This document shows positions 7,880 to 17,556 of a DNA stretch of 64,000 nt, piece by piece. The stretch comes from Streptomyces sp. NBC_01233. Its GTDB lineage: Bacteria; Actinomycetota; Actinomycetes; Streptomycetales; Streptomycetaceae. Position 1 is the first letter of the stretch, and the number at the start of each line of letters is the position of its first letter. Below the pieces are notes generated by a model. It worked only from the letters and a program-made list of their open reading frames with translations. It was not told the DNA's origin and did not search any database. The position numbers and the translations under genes were made by a program. The stretch is from the NCBI RefSeq assembly GCF_035989305.1, contig NZ_CP108514.1:1178001-1242000 (forward strand). The letters are read 5' to 3'.

Positions 7880-8686
7880 ATGAACGAGCGTGAGAAATAC
7901 TCAGGGGGCGCCGAGGCCCGCCGAGGCGTGCCGGGGCGCGCCTCGATGCCTGACGAGCCGCTGCGGCAGGACGCCCTCATGCGGTACCTCGGCGCGATCG
8001 CGGCCGTGTCCGCCGCGAAGGCGGCCCGGCCTGCCGCCCGGGCGCCCCGCACAGCCCTCCTCGTACGCGACCTGATGGCCGTGCCCCATCCGTCGGTCAC
8101 CGCCGACACCGCCCTCCCCGACATCGCCCGGGCCCTCTCCGAGCACGGCATCGGGTCACTGCCCGTCGTCGACACCGACGACCGGGTTCTGGGCGTGGTC
8201 TCGGAAGCCGATCTCCTCGCCGTGGTCGCCGCGCAGGCGCACCGTCCCAGCGCCGTGCGCCGGCTGCGGGAGACCGGGCCGGCGGTCGAGCCCGGCAAGG
8301 AGACGGCCGAGGCCCTGATGACCAGCCCTGCCATTACCGTCCTGGCGGACACGACGGTCCCCGAGGCGGCATGGCTGGTGGCTCTCGCCCGCCTCAAGCG
8401 CCTTCCGGTCACCGATGCGGACGGGCGGCTCGTGGGTACCGTCCAGCGGCACACCCTGCTGGACGCCCTGCTCCAGGACGACGCGGCCATCCGTGAGGGC
8501 GTGGAGGGCCGCGTCCGGGAGACATTCGCCGAGGCCGCCGACACGGTGGAGGTCACGGTCCATGACGGAGTGGTCCGTCTCCGGGGCCCCGTGGCGGGTG
8601 ACGACGCCGCGCGGCTGCTCGCCGAGGTGAAAGGGCTCGACGTGGTGACCGCCGTGATCGACGAACTGACCGTGCGGGACGGATGA
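7880..8686 (+). CDS. CBS-pair and BON domain protein
   Basis: A 268-aa soluble protein. CBS domain one starts at VRDLMAVPHPSVTADTALPD (about residue 57) and includes GIGSLPVVDTDDRVLGVVSE. CBS domain two begins at EALMTSPAITVLADTTV (about 143) and includes RLKRLPVTDADGRLVGTV. A C-terminal BON domain follows (VEVTVHDGVVRLRGPV to DVVTAVIDELTV). CBS pairs bind adenine nucleotides or related ligands; BON domains bind phospholipid or other hydrophobic partners. CBS proteins of this type (such as mycobacterial Rv2626c) are part of hypoxia responses. The ATG at 7880 has GGAGCG 6-11 nt upstream. It is followed 16 nt later by a USP gene, probably one operon. Confidence 0.9.
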   Translation: MNEREKYSGGAEARRGVPGRASMPDEPLRQDALMRYLGAIAAVSAAKAARPAARAPRTALLVRDLMAVPHPSVTADTALPDIARALSEHGIGSLPVVDTDDRVLGVVSEADLLAVVAAQAHRPSAVRRLRETGPAVEPGKETAEALMTSPAITVLADTTVPEAAWLVALARLKRLPVTDADGRLVGTVQRHTLLDALLQDDAAIREGVEGRVRETFAEAADTVEVTVHDGVVRLRGPVAGDDAARLLAEVKGLDVVTAVIDELTVRDG

Positions 8687-8702
8687 GAGGGCGGTGGCCC
8701 CG

Positions 8703-9587
8703 ATGGAACTCCCCCTGACAGTCGGCGTCGACGGCTCCGACTCCGGCTTCGAGGCACTGGACTGGGCCGTGGACGAGGCCGCGTTGCACAAGCGCTCCCT
8801 GCGGGTCGTGTACGCCTCCCGGTGGGAGCGGTACGAGACCCCGGCGCCCGGCCAGGACCGGTCGGCCGGACAGGTGGTCGGCCATGACGTCGTGGAAGTC
8901 GCCGCCAGGCGCGCCGAGCGGCGGAACCCCGACCTCACGGTGGATACCGAGGTGCTCGCCGACGACCCGGTGCACGCGCTGCTTCAGGAGAGCCGCACCT
9001 CATGGGCCCTGGTCACCGGTTCACGGGGGCGTGGCGAGATCGCGAGCCTCCTGCTGGGCTCGGTCAGTCTGTCCGTCGCCGCCCGCGCCCTGTGCCCGGT
9101 CGTCATCGTCCGCGGCGACGAGCCCGGCCTCCACGGCACGCACGACCGCATCCTGCTCGGCGTCGCCGACACCCCCGGAGGCCCGGAGGCCGTACGGTTC
9201 GCCCTGCGCGAGGCCACCACGCGCGACTGCGAGCTCCACGCGGTCCGTGCCTGGCGGTGCCCCGCACCCGAGGCCGTCGACCACCCTTCCCTCCCCGACG
9301 GCACGTGCGTCTACCACCAGGCACGTGCCGACACCGTGCTCGACGAGGCCCTCACCGGGCCGCTGCGGGACCACCCGCCGGTCCGGCTGCACAGGGCTCT
9401 GGTGGAGGGGTCCGCGCACAAGATCCTCGTCGAACGCACCGCGGCGGCCGACCTCGTGGTCGTCGGCGCACAGCGCCACGAGCACCACCTGGGTCTGCAA
9501 CTCGGCCACGTCGCCCACGCCCTGTTGCACCACGCGCTCTGCCCCGTCGCGGTCGTACCGAAGGTCGAGGGGAGCATCCGAGCATGA
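8703..9587 (+). CDS. Universal stress protein, two tandem Usp domains
   Basis: A 294-aa protein with two Usp domains: TVGVDGSDSGFEALDWA at residue 6 on, ending LVTGSRGRGEIASLLLGSVS, then a second domain from DRILLGVADTPGG with VVVGAQRHEHHLGLQLGHV near the end. Domain one keeps the G-2x-G-9x-G-S ATP-binding pattern. The ATG at 8703 is preferred over the GTG at 8694, since the AGAGGG site lies 2 nt from the GTG. It is the second gene of the CBS-BON, USP, BON-like run and its stop overlaps the next start (ATGA). Confidence 0.9.
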   Translation: MELPLTVGVDGSDSGFEALDWAVDEAALHKRSLRVVYASRWERYETPAPGQDRSAGQVVGHDVVEVAARRAERRNPDLTVDTEVLADDPVHALLQESRTSWALVTGSRGRGEIASLLLGSVSLSVAARALCPVVIVRGDEPGLHGTHDRILLGVADTPGGPEAVRFALREATTRDCELHAVRAWRCPAPEAVDHPSLPDGTCVYHQARADTVLDEALTGPLRDHPPVRLHRALVEGSAHKILVERTAAADLVVVGAQRHEHHLGLQLGHVAHALLHHALCPVAVVPKVEGSIRA

Positions 9588-9832
9588 CGTCCGCCGGCCG
9601 AACGGTGCCTCGTCAGGACAGACGTCGCGCCACGGCGACCTGCTCGGGCGAGGCCCAGGTCGTCGGCGTGGTCCTGGCCACCGGCGGGGTCCTGACCCCA
9701 TCCGGCGTGGTCCTGACCCCATCCGGCATGGTCCGAGACGGCTCCCTGATCGCGGTGGCGGAACGGCTCGCACGGGCGGTGGAGGGCGCGGTGCACGTCC
9801 CCTGCCGACTCGCGGAGCCCGAAGCCGCATGA
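9584..9832 (+). CDS. Short BON-like protein, possibly a degenerate fragment
   Basis: An 82-aa reading frame whose ATG overlaps the USP stop (ATGA), which argues for translational coupling. The C-terminal half, SGMVRDGSLIAVAERLARAV then EGAVHV, resembles the second half of a BON domain as found at the end of CBS-BON proteins. The first half is Arg-rich and unlike any family. An in-frame 21-bp tandem duplication (LTPSGVV/LTPSGMV) sits at the start of the BON part. It may be a relic of a second CBS-BON gene that lost its N-terminus; the open frame and coupling keep a functional small protein possible. Confidence 0.5.
   Translation: MTSAGRTVPRQDRRRATATCSGEAQVVGVVLATGGVLTPSGVVLTPSGMVRDGSLIAVAERLARAVEGAVHVPCRLAEPEAA
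9689..9730 (+). repeat. 21-bp tandem duplication
   Basis: Two adjacent 21-bp units (9689-9709 and 9710-9730) differing at one base. The unit adds seven residues and so preserves the reading frame of the short BON-like gene. Confidence 0.85.
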
Positions 9833-9859
9833 CGGTGGGCCCGACGCAGAGGAGGAAGC

Positions 9860-11221
9860 ATGTCCAGGGTGACGACCACGGACCTCTACGAGGTCACCAT
9901 GGCCCTGTCGTACCTCCGCGAGGGGATGCAGCAGCCGGCCACGTTCAGTCTCTTCGTACGGGATCTGCCCGAGAGCCGCGGGTTCCTGGTGGCGGCCGGG
10001 CTGGAGCCCGCGCTCGACTTCCTCTCCGGTTTCACGGTCGGCCCGGCCGACGTACGGGACTTCGCGGAGGCACTGCACCGGCGTCCGGATGAGCTCCGGC
10101 AGCTCCTCGGACTGCGGTTCGACGGGGAGGTGCGGGCGGTACCGGAGGGACGACTCGTCCTGGCCGGGGAGCCGCTGCTGGAGGTGACCGCGTCGTTGCC
10201 GCAGGCGCAGCTGGTGGAGACGTACCTGCTCACGTTGGTCTGCCACCAGACCGCGGTCGCGTCCAAGGCGGCCCGGTGCGTCCTGGCCGCCGCCGAACAC
10301 CCCGTGATCGACTTCTCGCTGCGCCGCAGCCACGGCCCCGAGGCGGGCAGGGCGTCGGCCCGGCTCAGCGCGATGGTGGGGTTCGCCGGAACGAGCAACG
10401 TGGCCGCCGCCGTGCAGTACGGCCTTCCCGCCTCCGGCACGATGGCGCACTCGTACGTCGAGTCCTTCCCCACCGAGCGCGACGCGTTCCGGGCCTTCGT
10501 CCGGGCCCACCCCGGCCCTGTCACCCTGCTCGTCGACACCTACGACACCGAGCACGGCGTCGTGGCCGCCGCGCAGATCTTCCACGAACTGGGCGACCCG
10601 GCCGGCTGCGCGGTCAGGCTCGACAGCGGGGATCTCGACGCCCTCGCCCGGCGCGCCCGCGCCCTGCTCGACGCCGAGGGGCTGCCGGGCGTGCGGATCA
10701 TCGCGAGCGGCGGCCTGGACGAGTACGCGGTCGACGTTCTCGTGCGGGCCGGGGCGCCGATCGACGTGTACGCGGTCGGTACGAAGATGGGCGTGTCCGC
10801 CGACGCCCCGTACCTCGACGCGGCGTACAAGCTCGTCGCGTACGACGGCCGCCCGGTGATGAAGCTCTCCTCCGCCAAGGCGACCGCGCCCGCCCCCAAG
10901 CAGGTCTTCCGCCGACCGGGCCTCCAGGACACCATCGGCCTGCGCGACGAGGACGTCGCCGAGGGGGCGGAGCCGCTGCTGCGGACCGTGATGCGGGGCG
11001 GGCGCAGGATCGGTCCGCACTCCTCCCTGGCGTCGGCGCGCGCCCGGTTCGAGACGGATCTCGCACAGGCGCCGGAGGCGGCACGCCGGATCGACAGCCC
11101 CCGGGCGCCGGTGGCCGCCGTGTCGCCCCGCCTGGCCGCCCTGACAGACGAGGTGAGGCGGCACATCACCGCCTCGATCGGGACTGACCTGCCATGCGGA
11201 GCCGCAGGGTCGACGAGCTGA
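9860..11221 (+). CDS. pncB: Nicotinate phosphoribosyltransferase
   Basis: A 453-aa enzyme converting nicotinate and PRPP to nicotinate mononucleotide in NAD salvage. Family motifs: TTDLYEVTMALSYL at the N-terminus (nicotinate pocket), FSLRRSHGPEAG (about 152), GFAGTSNV (about 171), GTMAHSYV (about 193), DTYDTEHGV (about 225), VRLDSGDL and VGTKMGVSADAP, with phosphate-binding ASGGLDEY. The length is normal. The ATG at 9860 has GAGGAGG just upstream. Its relation to mycobacterial PncB2 (Rv0573c), a DosR-regulon gene next to the genes for Rv0569 and Rv0571c, fits the rest of this region. Confidence 0.95.
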   Translation: MSRVTTTDLYEVTMALSYLREGMQQPATFSLFVRDLPESRGFLVAAGLEPALDFLSGFTVGPADVRDFAEALHRRPDELRQLLGLRFDGEVRAVPEGRLVLAGEPLLEVTASLPQAQLVETYLLTLVCHQTAVASKAARCVLAAAEHPVIDFSLRRSHGPEAGRASARLSAMVGFAGTSNVAAAVQYGLPASGTMAHSYVESFPTERDAFRAFVRAHPGPVTLLVDTYDTEHGVVAAAQIFHELGDPAGCAVRLDSGDLDALARRARALLDAEGLPGVRIIASGGLDEYAVDVLVRAGAPIDVYAVGTKMGVSADAPYLDAAYKLVAYDGRPVMKLSSAKATAPAPKQVFRRPGLQDTIGLRDEDVAEGAEPLLRTVMRGGRRIGPHSSLASARARFETDLAQAPEAARRIDSPRAPVAAVSPRLAALTDEVRRHITASIGTDLPCGAAGSTS

Positions 11222-11629
11222 TCACCGACCGCGGTCCTCCGCATCCACACCCCTTCGGCGTGCGGGGCCCCGCTTCGGCGGCGGGCCGCAATAGCCGGCG
11301 GTGGGCCGAAATGGCCCGGTGCCTGGTAGGAGCCGGGCGGTGCATACGGGGCCGCGCAGAGCCGGCCGGAGGCTGGGTCGGGCGGCGCCGCCTTCCGCAG
11401 GCTCACTCAAGCAGGGCGACACCCGGCAGGGTGGCCGACCCCACAGCCAAGCTCGCCGTGTGCAGCAGCTTCTCGTGGGGAGGAGAGACGGTGATCTCCG
11501 GTAGAAGGTCCGCGATCGAGACGTAGAGCGAGGGATGACCCGGAACCGCAGTCAGCGCACGGGTGCGGGATCGATACCAGCAGCCCGGCAGTCAACGCGA
11601 CGGCCTTCCCAGGCCGTTACCGGTCGCCG
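11222..11629. other. Gap with one unexplained minus-strand reading frame
   Basis: About 400 bp between pncB and the frameshifted USP. On the minus strand a frame of about 40 codons reads VSIADLLPEITVSPPHEKLL then HTASLAVGSATLPGVALLE and stops near 11404. Its composition is protein-like but it has no obvious start and I do not recognise it; it may be another relic. Confidence 0.3.
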
Positions 11630-12518
11630 TCAGCGGCGCTCGCCGGGCCTCCGCACCACGGCGACCGGGCAATGTGCGTGGTGCACCATGGCCTGGCTCA
11701 CCGATCCCAGCAGCAGGCCTGCGAAGCCACCGCGCCCCCGAGCTCCGACGACCAGGAGCTGTGCGGTGCTGCTTGCCTCGATCAGAGCCTCACGGGTGCC
11801 GCCGCGCGTCACACGGGGCTCGACCGAGACCTCCGGGTACCTCTCCCGGCGGCCCGCAAGTGCCTCGGCCATCACGGCCTCCTCGGCCTGGGCAAGCATG
11901 CCCGGTCGGCTCGCGTACGGCTCGGTAGGATCCTGCGGTGGAGGTACTGGCGCGTTCCACGGGGTCCAGGCGTGCAGGGCGAGGATTCCGACACCGCGCA
12001 GCGCGGCCTCCGCAAAGGCGAAATCGACCGCCGCCGCCCCGGCCCGGGAGCCGTCCACGCCCAGCACGATCGGCCCGGCAGGATCCGGCTGCTCCCGCAC
12101 CACAAGCACCGGGCACTTGGCCGTGAGCCGCGATCCTCACCGTCGTGGAGCCCACCAGCAGCCCGACGAAGCCTCCCATGCCCCGGGATCCGACGACCAC
12201 CAGCTCTGCGCCACGCGACTGCGCCTCCAGCACGGTCAACGGCTCCCCCGTCACCACGGCATGGGTGACGTCCACCTCCGGCGCCACCGTCCTGGCATGC
12301 TCCACCGCCTCGGCGACCAGGTTCTCGACCATGTCCCGGAACACGCGCTCCGACGGGTCCTGCGGCACGGGCCCCAACGGCACAGGCATCACCGGCCAGT
12401 GGAAGGCGTGCACCACCCGCAATCCCGCCCCACGCCATCGGGCCTCCCGGGCCGCCGTGTCCACGGCGGCCAGACTCGATGGCGAGCCATCCACTCCCAC
12501 AATCACCAGACCGCTCAC
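11630..12518 (-). pseudogene. Universal stress protein split by a single-base frameshift
   Basis: Two halves of a USP of about 295 aa in different frames. The first (from ATG 12518) runs VIVGVDGSPSSLAAVDTA to VVVGSRGMGGFVGLLVGS and leaves frame after AAHG. The second resumes with CPVLVVREQP and a full domain, IVLGVDGSRAGAAAVDFA to VVGARGRGGFAGLLLGSV, ending at 11630. At about 12119-12122 the sequence has GGCC where GCC would give an in-frame AHAKCPVLVV, so one extra G is enough to explain it. All other Usp motifs are intact, so the lesion is recent or a sequencing error. The N-terminal domain could still be made alone. Confidence 0.8.
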
Positions 12519-12630
12519 GGCGCTCCCTCACTCGGCCCCTCATGTCAAGCTTCTCCCCGGCGATGTGCCACGGCCACAGGGGTGGCAGGCGGGGCCGAGG
12601 GTCCGCAGCCCGCGGGTGGGCGCGGAGGCG

Positions 12631-12652
12631 GCCGGTGAGGCGCCTCACCGGC
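12631..12652. repeat. 22-bp perfect palindrome
   Basis: A fully self-complementary 22-bp sequence centred on GGCGCC, between the divergent-side end of the USP gene and the stop of 5-oxoprolinase. With no loop, it is better as a protein-binding dyad than as a terminator. It lies about 110 bp upstream of the frameshifted USP start, where an operator would be expected. Confidence 0.5.
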
Positions 12653-12705
12653 ATGAGGTTCTGTGCCGATGAGGACCCCGCCTACGGCAGGAGACACCAG
12701 GCGGT

Positions 12706-15700
12706 TCAGGAGGGCTTGCCGTAGCCGCCTCCGCCCGGTGTCTCGATGACCAGCAGGTCGCCGGGCTGCACGGCGACGGAGTCGCATGCGGCCATTGGCG
12801 TGGTGGTGCCGTCGGCCCTCTCCACGTGGTTGGTGCCCAGTGCGCCGGGGTCACCGCCGGCCATGCCGTACGGCGGGATCCGGCGGTGACCGGACAGGGT
12901 GCTGACCGTCATGGGTTCACGGAAGCGGATCTTGCGTACGGTGCCGTCGCCGCCCCGCCAGCGTCCCGCGCCGCCACTGCCGGTACGAACGGAGAATTCC
13001 TGCACGAGGACGGGTAGGCGCAGTTCAAGGATTTCGGGATCGGTGAGGCGGGAGTTGGTCATGTGGGTCTGCACGGCTGACGCGCCGTCGAACCCCGGTC
13101 CGGCGCCGGAGCCCGAGGCCACGGTTTCGTAGTACTGGTGCCGGTCGTTCCCGAAGGTCACGTTGTTCATGGTGCCGCTCCCCTCGGCCTGCGAGCCCAG
13201 GGCGGCGTAGAGGGCCCCGGTGATCGCCTGGGACGTCTCGACGTTCCCGGCCACTACGGCGGCGGGATGGACCGGCGCGAGCATGGACCCGGGCGGGACG
13301 ATGATCCGCAGGGGCCTGAGGCAGCCGTCGTTGAGCGGGATGTCCTCGGCGAGCAGGGTGCGGAAGACGTACAGCACAGCCGCGTTCACCACGGATGTGG
13401 GCGCATTGAAGTTGGTGCTCAACTGGGCCGATGTACCGGTGAAGTCGATCGTCGCCGACCGTTCCTGGCGGTCCACCGTCACCCGTACGGAGATGACCGC
13501 CCCGGAGTCCATCTCGTAGCGGCATTCGCCGTCGGCGAGGGTCACGACCGCTCTGCGGACGGCCTCCTCCGCGTTGTCCTGGACGTGACGCATGTACGCC
13601 CGCACCACGTCCAGCCCGAAGTGGTCGATCATCTTGCCGACTTCCTCGACGCCCTTGCGATTGGCGGCGATCTGGGCCCGCAGGTCGGCGAGGTTGGTCG
13701 CCGGGGCGCGCGACGGGTATCTCGCCCGGGCCAGGAGCGCGAGGGTCTCGGCCTCCCGCAGCCTGCCGCCCTCGACGAGCAGCCAGTTGTCGAAGAGGAC
13801 GCCCTCCTCGTCGATCTCCCGGCTGTCGGCCGGCATGGACCCCGGCGTCAGACCGCCGATCTCGGCATGGTGGCCCCGTGAGGCGACGAAGAACAGGATC
13901 TCCCCACCGGGCACTTCGCCCCGCTCGTCGAAGACCGGGGTCACCACGGTGATGTCGGGCAGGTGGGTGCCGCCGTGGTACGGGTCGTTGACCGCGTAGG
14001 CCTCGCCGGGCCGCATCGTCCCGGACCGACGTCGGACGACCTCCCTGACGGCGGTGCCCATGGAGCCCAGGTGCACCGGGATGTGCGGTGCGTTGGCGAC
14101 CAGGTTGCCGTCGGGGTCGAACAGCGCGCAGGAGAAGTCCAGCCGTTCCTTGATGTTGACGGACTGCGCCGTCGAAGCCAGCCGTGCTCCCATTTGCTCG
14201 GCGATCGACACGAAGAGGCTGTTGAAGATCTCCAGCATGACGGGGTCGGCCGCGGTCTCCACGTCGGCCCCGGCCGGCACGGTGACGCGTTCGACGAGCA
14301 GATGCCCGGTGCCGTTCACGGTCGCCCGCCAGCCGGAGTCCACGACCGTGGTCGCGTTGGTTTCGGTGATCACGGCGGGGCCGGTCACGACGGCGCCCGG
14401 GCGCAGGAGTTCACGCCGCCGCAGGGACACCTCGCGCCACGCGCCGTTGGTGTAGAGGGGCACGGTGTCCGGGGAAACGTCCTCGCCCGCCGGGCCGCTC
14501 TCGGCGAGATGGCTCAGGTCGGGTTGCGGGGTGAGACCCGTTGCTTCGACCGAGAGGGCTTCGATGATGACGGGGCGGTCCATGAGGAACGAGTACATCG
14601 CCCGGTGGCTCGCCTCGAATGCCTCGGTCATGGCCGGGGCGTCGGCCAGTGCCACCGTGACCGCCGTGTCGGTGCCGTCGTACCGCAGCCGTGCGGTCTG
14701 CGTGACCAGGATGCGTTCGGCAGGGACGTCCTCCGCGTGCAGCACGGCGCGTGCTGCGGTCTCCAGTTCGTCGGCGACGACGTGGATCCGCTGCATGCTC
14801 GCCTCTTCCAGGGGCAGTTCGACCGACCGCTCGCGCACGGTGACGGTGTCGGCGAGACCGATGCCCAACGCGGAGAGCACCCCGGCCATGGGGGGTACGA
14901 GGACGGTGCGGATCCCCAGGGCATCGGCGACGGCGCACGCGTGCTGGCCGCCGGCCCCGCCGAAGGAGGTCAGTGCGTACCGCGTGACGTCGTGCCCCCG
15001 CTGCACGGAGATCCGCTTGACGGCGGCCGCCATGTTCGCCACCGCTACCTGCAGAAAGCCTTCGGCCACCTGCTCGGGCGATCGCCGGTCGCCGGTGCGC
15101 GAGCGGATCTGCCCGGCGAGTTCGGCGAACCCCCGCCGTACGACGTGATGGTCGATGGGCTGATGTCCGTCCGGTCCGAAAACGCTGGGGAACTGAGCCG
15201 GCTGGATGCGGCCGAGCATCACATTGGCGTCGGTCACCGTCAGCGGACCCTGCGCGCGGTAGCACGCAGGGCCGGGGTCCGCCCCGGCGGAGTCGGGGCC
15301 GACGCGGTAGCGGCTGCCGTCGAAGTGCAGGATGGACCCGCCTCCCGCCGCGACGGTGTGGATGTCGAGCATGGGCGCCTGGAGACGGACTCCCGCCACC
15401 TGGGAGGTGGACACCCGCTCATAGGTTCCCGCGAAGTGGGACACGTCGGTGGAGGTACCGCCCATGTCGAAGCCGATGACCTTGTCGAATCCGGCCAGCT
15501 GCGACAGGCGTGCCATCCCGACGATGCCACCGGCCGGACCGGACAGGATGGCGTCCTTGCCCCGGAAGTGCCCCGCCTCGGCCAGACCGCCGTTGGACTG
15601 CATGAACATCAGCCGCACGCCGCCCATCCGGTCCGCGACCTGCCGGACGTAGCGGCGCAGGACGGGGGAAAGATAGGCGTCGACGACCGCGGTGTCTCCC

Positions 15701-16326
15701 CGGGGCACCAGCTTCACCAGGGGGCTCACTTCGCTGGACAGCGAGATCTGGGGAAACCCGATGCGCTCGGCCAGTTCGCCGATCGCCCGCTCGTGACCCG
15801 GATGCAGCGCGCTGTGCAGGCACACCACCGCGACGGCGCGGATGCCGTCGTCGTACGCGCGTCTCAGCTCGACGGCGAGGCCGTCCAGATCGGGCGGGCT
15901 CAGCACCGTACCGTCGCCGGTGATGCGTTCGGCGACCTCGATGACCCTCTCGTGGAGGGCTTCGGGGAGGAGGATCTGCCGGTCGAAGAGGCGGGGGCGG
16001 TTCTGGTAACCGATGCGCAGAGCGTCGCGGAAGCCACGCGTGATGATCAGCGCGGTGCGCTCGCCGGTGCGTTCCAGCAGGGCGTTGGTGGCCACCGTGG
16101 TACCCATCCGCACGGCGTCGATCGCGGCACGCGGCATCTCTCCGCCCTGCTTCAGCCCCAGCAGCATGCGGATCCCCGCAATGGCCGCGTCGCGATAGCG
16201 GGCCGGGTTCTCGGACAGGAGCTTGTGGGACAGGAGGCGACCGTCCGGGGTCCGGGCGACGATGTCGGTGAAGGTGCCACCCCGGTCGATCCAGAACTGC
16301 CAGCCGTGACCGGTGCCGGAAGCCAT
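12706..16326 (-). CDS. oplAH: 5-oxoprolinase, ATP-dependent (hydantoinase A/B fusion)
   Basis: A 1206-aa cytosolic enzyme of the OplAH type, which hydrolyses 5-oxo-L-proline to glutamate using ATP. The HyuA half comes first, with [17 protein letters not shown] (about residue 13), [37 protein letters not shown] and [10 protein letters not shown]. The HyuB half (from about residue 690) includes [61 protein letters not shown] and [13 protein letters not shown], ending [11 protein letters not shown]. The length is close to the usual 1200-1290. The ATG at 16326, after GAAGGGA, places the protein start just before the ATP-binding strand; 16374 is an alternative. It is divergent from the transhydrogenase pseudogene. 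Confidence 0.93.
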   Translation of the reverse strand: MASGTGHGWQFWIDRGGTFTDIVARTPDGRLLSHKLLSENPARYRDAAIAGIRMLLGLKQGGEMPRAAIDAVRMGTTVATNALLERTGERTALIITRGFRDALRIGYQNRPRLFDRQILLPEALHERVIEVAERITGDGTVLSPPDLDGLAVELRRAYDDGIRAVAVVCLHSALHPGHERAIGELAERIGFPQISLSSEVSPLVKLVPRGDTAVVDAYLSPVLRRYVRQVADRMGGVRLMFMQSNGGLAEAGHFRGKDAILSGPAGGIVGMARLSQLAGFDKVIGFDMGGTSTDVSHFAGTYERVSTSQVAGVRLQAPMLDIHTVAAGGGSILHFDGSRYRVGPDSAGADPGPACYRAQGPLTVTDANVMLGRIQPAQFPSVFGPDGHQPIDHHVVRRGFAELAGQIRSRTGDRRSPEQVAEGFLQVAVANMAAAVKRISVQRGHDVTRYALTSFGGAGGQHACAVADALGIRTVLVPPMAGVLSALGIGLADTVTVRERSVELPLEEASMQRIHVVADELETAARAVLHAEDVPAERILVTQTARLRYDGTDTAVTVALADAPAMTEAFEASHRAMYSFLMDRPVIIEALSVEATGLTPQPDLSHLAESGPAGEDVSPDTVPLYTNGAWREVSLRRRELLRPGAVVTGPAVITETNATTVVDSGWRATVNGTGHLLVERVTVPAGADVETAADPVMLEIFNSLFVSIAEQMGARLASTAQSVNIKERLDFSCALFDPDGNLVANAPHIPVHLGSMGTAVREVVRRRSGTMRPGEAYAVNDPYHGGTHLPDITVVTPVFDERGEVPGGEILFFVASRGHHAEIGGLTPGSMPADSREIDEEGVLFDNWLLVEGGRLREAETLALLARARYPSRAPATNLADLRAQIAANRKGVEEVGKMIDHFGLDVVRAYMRHVQDNAEEAVRRAVVTLADGECRYEMDSGAVISVRVTVDRQERSATIDFTGTSAQLSTNFNAPTSVVNAAVLYVFRTLLAEDIPLNDGCLRPLRIIVPPGSMLAPVHPAAVVAGNVETSQAITGALYAALGSQAEGSGTMNNVTFGNDRHQYYETVASGSGAGPGFDGASAVQTHMTNSRLTDPEILELRLPVLVQEFSVRTGSGGAGRWRGGDGTVRKIRFREPMTVSTLSGHRRIPPYGMAGGDPGALGTNHVERADGTTTPMAACDSVAVQPGDLLVIETPGGGGYGKPS

Positions 16327-16462
16327 CGCGCGCTGTCCCTTCGTGCCTGAGCCGAGCCGCAGGCGTCCCAGCATGACCCTATGCGCTCATCCGGTGACGG
16401 CGCGACTCGCGGTGCATGAGATTCATACGGGGAGTGGAACGCCTTCGGGCGGAGGTGGGCCA

Positions 16463-17538
16463 GTGGTGATTCCCCTGACGGTGGGCATCTTCCGGGAGAC
16501 AGCGCCGGGCGAGAAGCGGGTCGCCTTCGTGCCCGATCTCGTCGGCGCGGCACGGACGCTGGGGATCGATGTGCTGGTGGAGGCCGGCGCCGGCACATCG
16601 GCCCGGATGCCTGACCGCCTCTACCGGGAGGCAGGTGCCGGCGTCACCACGCGCGAGGAACTCTTTGCCCGGTGCGACATCCTCGTGGGCGTACGGCCGC
16701 CCATCCTCCCGGCAGGCTGCCGGTCCCGGCGGGGGCAGGTGCTGATCGCGCTCCTGGACCCGCTGAGCATCCCCTTCCAGGTCCGGCGGTGGGCTGATGA
16801 GGGGCTCACCACGATCGGCCTGGATCTCGCGCCGACCGCGCTGGTGGCGGCCGACCCGGTGGGTGCTGCCGCCTCCCAGGACCGGCTCGCCGGCTACAAA
16901 GCGGCGCTCCTCGCGGCCGACCACTTCGGGCGTCCCCTGTCGGGTACGCCCGGACCTGGCTCCCCGGGGGTGGCGCGGGCCTGCGTCATCGGCTCCGGTG
17001 CCGCGGCACGGCAGGCGGCCGAAACCCTCCGCCGACTCGGGGCCCAGGTGCACGTCGTCGACGACGCAGCGGGCAGGCAGGTGCCACCGTTCCTGCTCAG
17101 GGACGTCGACATCGTCGTTGCCGCCGCCCCGCCCCGCCCCGCCCTGCCCCGCCCCGCCCCGGGGGAAGATCGCCGGTCCTGGTGACCGCCCGAGCCATGG
17201 CCGCCATGCGTCCCGGTTCCGTCGTCGTCGATACGGCCGCTGGACCGGACGACGGAAATGTCGAGGGCGTACGACCCGAGAGCACGTCGACCGTGGGCCC
17301 CGGAGTCACCGTCATCGGTGCGGGCCGACTCCCCGCGCACTTCCCCCGAGCAGCCTCCACGGCGTAAGCACGGAACGTCACCGCGGTGCTTGAGCGCATC
17401 GTGCGAGACGGCAAACTGCAGATGGACCCGGCCGACCCGGTCCTGGCCGTCATGGTCGTCACCCACGGCGGCCTCGTCCTCCACAGAGCCGTGTGGCAGC
17501 TGATCCTCGACCAAACCGCCCTGGCAGGCCTGCCCTGA
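16463..17538 (+). pseudogene. NAD(P) transhydrogenase alpha subunit / alanine dehydrogenase-like, disrupted
   Basis: The first frame, from GTG 16463 or 16466 (after GGAGGTGGG), reads VGIFRETAPGEKRVAFVPD, AGYKAALLAADHFGRPL and VIGSGAAARQAAETLRRLG, the PntA/Ald N-terminal and NAD-binding domains. It continues to DVDIVVAAA and then enters a GCCCC repeat, leaving frame and stopping at 17185. The second frame resumes with PVLVTARAMAAMRPGSVVVD and VTVIGAGRLPAHFPRAASTA, then a TAA at 17365-17367 where homologues have Tyr, then ARNVTAVLERIVRDGKLQMD to 17538. Removing one 5-bp repeat unit would restore the frame at the first lesion. No PntB follows. The enzyme would move hydride between NADH and NADP+, or interconvert alanine and pyruvate. 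Confidence 0.85.
17126..17160 (+). repeat. Pentanucleotide tandem repeat (GCCCC)7
   Basis: Seven consecutive 5-bp units, the fourth reading GCCCT. It lies inside the transhydrogenase-like gene exactly where the reading frame is lost. A 5-bp unit cannot preserve frame, so slippage would switch the frame on or off. Confidence 0.9.
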
Positions 17539-17556
17539 CACCCTCGGGCGTACTCG

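Noticed and set aside
9311..11164. 617-codon minus-strand open frame
   Set aside because: Antisense shadow of pncB and the USP gene; no domain resemblance.
13963..16350. 795-codon plus-strand open frame
   Set aside because: Antisense shadow of the 5-oxoprolinase gene, which has a complete set of hydantoinase motifs.
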